Positions 61,440-64,000 of a DNA stretch of 64,000 nt are shown here, one piece after another; positions within the stretch are counted from its first letter, which is position 1; every line of letters starts with the position of its first letter. A program made the translations under genes and the position numbers. A model generated the notes under the pieces. The model saw nothing but the letters and a program-made list of their open reading frames with translations, was not told the origin of the DNA and searched no databases. Origin of the DNA: Loktanella sp. M215 (GTDB taxonomy: Bacteria > Pseudomonadota > Alphaproteobacteria > Rhodobacterales > Rhodobacteraceae); assembly GCF_021735925.1 (NCBI RefSeq), contig NZ_WMEA01000005.1:62001-126000 (forward strand), in the 5' to 3' direction.

Positions 61440-63223
61440 GGTTGCGTAGGCTCTACAGCAACCTTGACCATTATTTCACTCCAATCCTGTTTAACGATGG
61501 ATTGAATGTGGTCTTGGCCGAAATACGGCTACCTGAAAATAAATCCAAAAGCTCTCACAACCTGGGCAAATCGACTCTCGCCCGCGTTATCGATTTCTGC
61601 CTGTTGGGCGGCATTTCCAATGAGCATTTTCTCAAGAAACGTAACGACCTCTTTGCCGAATTTGTCTTTTTCTTGGAGCTTGAGCTTCTTGATGGTTCTT
61701 TCTTAACCATACGGCGGGCCGTTGAGAATGCATCTAAAGTGAGCTTTTCTCTGGCTTCGGCCACTCAACCAGACCTAACCAGTCTGGCGGACGACGATTG
61801 GTCCCATTTCGAACTGCCATTTGCTAAAGCCAAGTCCCTTTTGGACGGATACTTGGATTTAAGAGACATTGATCCTTGGAAGTTCCGAAATGCCATTGGG
61901 TATTTCCTGCGTACACAGGCGGATTATGACGATGTTTTCAAACTCCAACGCCACGCGGGTCTCGACAAAGACTGGAAGCCGATCCTTGCGCGGATCCTCG
62001 GCCTTGATGCTTCGATATTCACCAACCGGTACGAGCTAAAGGCAGAAATTGATGTAAAAGCCGCGTTGCTTGCGAGCGCTGAAAAGGATGCCAAGGGCAG
62101 TGAAACAGAGCCAGCAAAAGTCGACGCGCTGATCCAGTTGCGGGAAGCAGACGTCACCCGGATGCAGAACGAGCTGGATGAATTTGATTTTGAGGGTTTC
62201 GATGCCAGAAAAACGACAGCCATCGTTGATCAAATCGACTCTCAAATCGCGGTTCTAAACCAAGAACGATATAGCTTGTCTCATTCCATAGCAGAGTTGG
62301 AACGAGGTTTGGTTGCCGACAAGATTATTTTCGATCCGGAAAAGGCGAAATCGCTTTTCGAGGAGGCGGGCATCAACTTTCCAGATCAAGTAAAAACAGA
62401 TTTTGAGCAGCTGATTGCTTTTAATAAAGCCATCACAGAAGAACGAGTCGAATACATTCGCGAAGAACTCGCCTCAACAAAGGCTGAGATTGCTCGTATC
62501 ACTGTGGAACTAAAAGTTTTGAACGCGAGACGGCGCAAGAATTTGGAATACCTGCGCAGTGAGGACGTTTTTGATAAATATCGGATGCTGTCAGCCGAAG
62601 TTGCCAAGGCCGCGGCGGAAATCGGACTGCTAAAGCGTCAACACAATACATTGTCTGATATTCAGGATAAACAACGCGAACTGCGCGAAGCAAAAGCAGA
62701 TTACGCGAAGACGCAAAGCCTTGCAGAATGGGCTCTTAAGGAGGCAAGACAAGATCACACCAGTCTCCTGTATAAAATCCGGGAATATTTCAGCGGTCAA
62801 TTGAAGGACGTTTTAGGGCGCGATGCCATTTTGTCCGTCAGCCTGAACGGCGAAGGCAATTTGGAGTTTCGAACCGATTTCGTCGATGGGAACGAGTTGT
62901 CTACAAGCGAAGCAGACGGAACGTCGTTCAAGAAACTGCTTTGCGTGGCCTTTGACCTAGCAATTGTTCGCGCGCACATGGAGGGGGCATTTCCAAGATT
63001 TGTTTTTCATGATGGAATTTTCGAGTTATTGGATCCTCGGCCCAAAATGAACCTTCTTGAGTCTGTGAGATCGTACGCTGATCTGGGGATCCAATCGATC
63101 ATTACCGTCATGGATTTTGATCTGCCAAGTAATGGTGATGGTGGCTTTGATGATGAAGACATCATCCTACGTCTTCATGACGATGGTGCACAGGGCCGAC
63201 TGTTTCATTTTGATGGATGGTAG
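61436..63223 (+). CDS. ABC-3C SMC-like ATPase (DUF2326-type)
   Basis: 595 residues. The Walker A region is SKSSHNLGKSTLARVIDFCL (GKST); long coiled coils occupy about 200-460; the C-terminal half has the signature-like ELSTSEADGTSFKKLLCVAF and the Walker B FPRFVFHDGIFELLDPRPKM. This is the ABC ATPase of ABC three-component conflict systems. All three genes are overlapping, and the DNA is visibly lower in G+C than the flanking cargo. Confidence 0.8.
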   Translation: MRLRRLYSNLDHYFTPILFNDGLNVVLAEIRLPENKSKSSHNLGKSTLARVIDFCLLGGISNEHFLKKRNDLFAEFVFFLELELLDGSFLTIRRAVENASKVSFSLASATQPDLTSLADDDWSHFELPFAKAKSLLDGYLDLRDIDPWKFRNAIGYFLRTQADYDDVFKLQRHAGLDKDWKPILARILGLDASIFTNRYELKAEIDVKAALLASAEKDAKGSETEPAKVDALIQLREADVTRMQNELDEFDFEGFDARKTTAIVDQIDSQIAVLNQERYSLSHSIAELERGLVADKIIFDPEKAKSLFEEAGINFPDQVKTDFEQLIAFNKAITEERVEYIREELASTKAEIARITVELKVLNARRRKNLEYLRSEDVFDKYRMLSAEVAKAAAEIGLLKRQHNTLSDIQDKQRELREAKADYAKTQSLAEWALKEARQDHTSLLYKIREYFSGQLKDVLGRDAILSVSLNGEGNLEFRTDFVDGNELSTSEADGTSFKKLLCVAFDLAIVRAHMEGAFPRFVFHDGIFELLDPRPKMNLLESVRSYADLGIQSIITVMDFDLPSNGDGGFDDEDIILRLHDDGAQGRLFHFDGW

Positions 63224-63453
63224 AATTTGTTTGAATGGCCGTTTGTGCTGTTTTCATCAATCCACATCGCACCGGCTGCGAATGACCGGTTCTCGCCCTC
63301 TGTGTTCATCTGTGCTTTGCGCAGCATCGGTCACTCTGGGTTCCGAGTTGCCCTTCGTTTCATTTTCCATGGATGCCCGCGTGGCCCCTGCCCAGTCCTT
63401 CGGACATGTCACCGCGCTTATCTGATGCGAGAGCGCCACAAGACGGCTTCTTC

Positions 63454-64000
63454 CTATGTATTTATTGTTTTTTGTATGGCCGCAATTTTCGCAAGTATTT
63501 CATCAAATGGCAGCGGGATCTCGTCGAACATCATTGGTGCCATGGCTCGATAATCGGCGCGTAGCTCCTTCATTCGCGTCTCGTTCGGAAGAAGCTGCAG
63601 CGTCCCGGGCTGGGCAGTGTCATAGCTGGCCCATCCCGACCGGAAGAACGTTGCCTTGTGCTTGACGACCTGAGCGAGCTGCTCGAGGTCCTTGACTGCA
63701 GCCTTCCCCTCGTCGGTGTCGAGCATCATGGCAAGATCGTAGTAGTGTCGCGAGAAATATTGCGGTGTGGCCGATTTAGCCGGGCGGTGCGCCTCTGCAT
63801 GAAGCGCAGTCGCTTTCTCCCAAAAGGTCCGCCGCGCTGATAGGACGGTCACCCTGGTGTCAGGCTCTTCGAAGAAATCGGGATAGTCGTCTGCAGCGTA
63901 TGGGCGGATGGTTTTCGCTTCCGTCGGCCAAGGATCGCCGCGTGCGCCGAGTTCGAGCTTCACGCGTGGAGTGATGTAGGCCATGCCCTCGTATTCGGTG
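63454..64000 (-). CDS. AbiEii-type nucleotidyltransferase toxin, C-terminal part (partial)
   Basis: The frame is open to the window edge, so the N-terminal nucleotidyltransferase core is outside. Seen are VLSARRTFWEKATALHAEAH, YFSRHYYDLAMMLDTDEGKA and FRSGWASYDTAQPGTLQLLP, the conserved C-terminal region of AbiEii/AbiGii toxins, with YYDLAMM the most typical block. AbiE systems are type IV toxin-antitoxin abortive-infection modules; the AbiEi antitoxin would lie upstream of this gene, beyond the window. Confidence 0.8.
   Translation of the reverse strand, partial: TEYEGMAYITPRVKLELGARGDPWPTEAKTIRPYAADDYPDFFEEPDTRVTVLSARRTFWEKATALHAEAHRPAKSATPQYFSRHYYDLAMMLDTDEGKAAVKDLEQLAQVVKHKATFFRSGWASYDTAQPGTLQLLPNETRMKELRADYRAMAPMMFDEIPLPFDEILAKIAAIQKTINT

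Noticed and set aside
1-64000. CRISPR arrays, rRNA, tRNA genes, tyrosine integrase or replication genes
   Set aside because: None seen; no regular repeat-spacer pattern and no RepA/RepC or integrase domain in the frames.

Overview
The window looks like an accessory replicon or integrative conjugative element of an alphaproteobacterium of the Rhodobacteraceae (Roseobacter group). The evidence is the high G+C and codon use, a strawberry-notch helicase, small DUF6878/DUF6915/DUF736/DUF2493 plasmid genes, a MobC/VirD2/VirD4 set and a full VirB locus of the kind seen on Roseobacter plasmids. This placement is inferred from family knowledge, not from a search.

Layout. 1-5.4 kb: C-terminal part of a strawberry-notch helicase and small plasmid-type genes. 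5.6-8.4 kb: an IS3-family element split by an IS110-family element, abutting a truncated rhomboid protease gene. 9.0-13.7 kb (minus): a compact operon SIR2-like NADase / HerA ATPase / reverse transcriptase, capped at its 5' end by an IS1595 element. 15.6-22.7 kb (plus): DUF2493 protein, MobC-like accessory protein, VirD2-type relaxase and VirD4 coupling protein. 22.9-24.5 kb: PIN toxin with an XRE/ImmA regulator. 24.8-27.5 kb: a CBASS operon (CapV phospholipase, CD-NTase, E2-like protein). 27.7-39.3 kb (minus): virB1-2-3-4-lipoprotein-SLT/VirB5-virB5-8-9-10-11-virB6, then small exported and regulatory genes. 42.2-54.4 kb: copper resistance and periplasmic redox cargo (lgt, EF-hand protein, CopA, broken CueR, cytochrome c, DUF411, CcdA, SCO, two TlpA/DsbE thioredoxins, several tiny membrane proteins). 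54.9-58.0 kb: arsR-arsC-acr3-arsC-arsH. 58.2-58.8 kb: ParDE. 58.9 kb: TauE/SafE. 60.3-63.2 kb: a three-gene ABC-3C conflict system. 63.5 kb to the end: AbiEii toxin.

The genes read as a mobile element carrying transfer functions plus metal resistance and several stacked anti-phage modules. The best candidate for an undescribed system is the SIR2-HerA-RT operon: SIR2-HerA is a known two-gene defence pair, but a tightly linked Abi/UG-like reverse transcriptase as third cistron is not an arrangement I know. A second striking pattern is four otherwise intact genes (DUF6878, DUF2188, the CBASS E2, CueR), each interrupted by a single in-frame stop explainable by one transition. CueR-type promoters recur in front of four copper genes although the local cueR is broken.

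No rRNA, tRNA or CRISPR array was seen.
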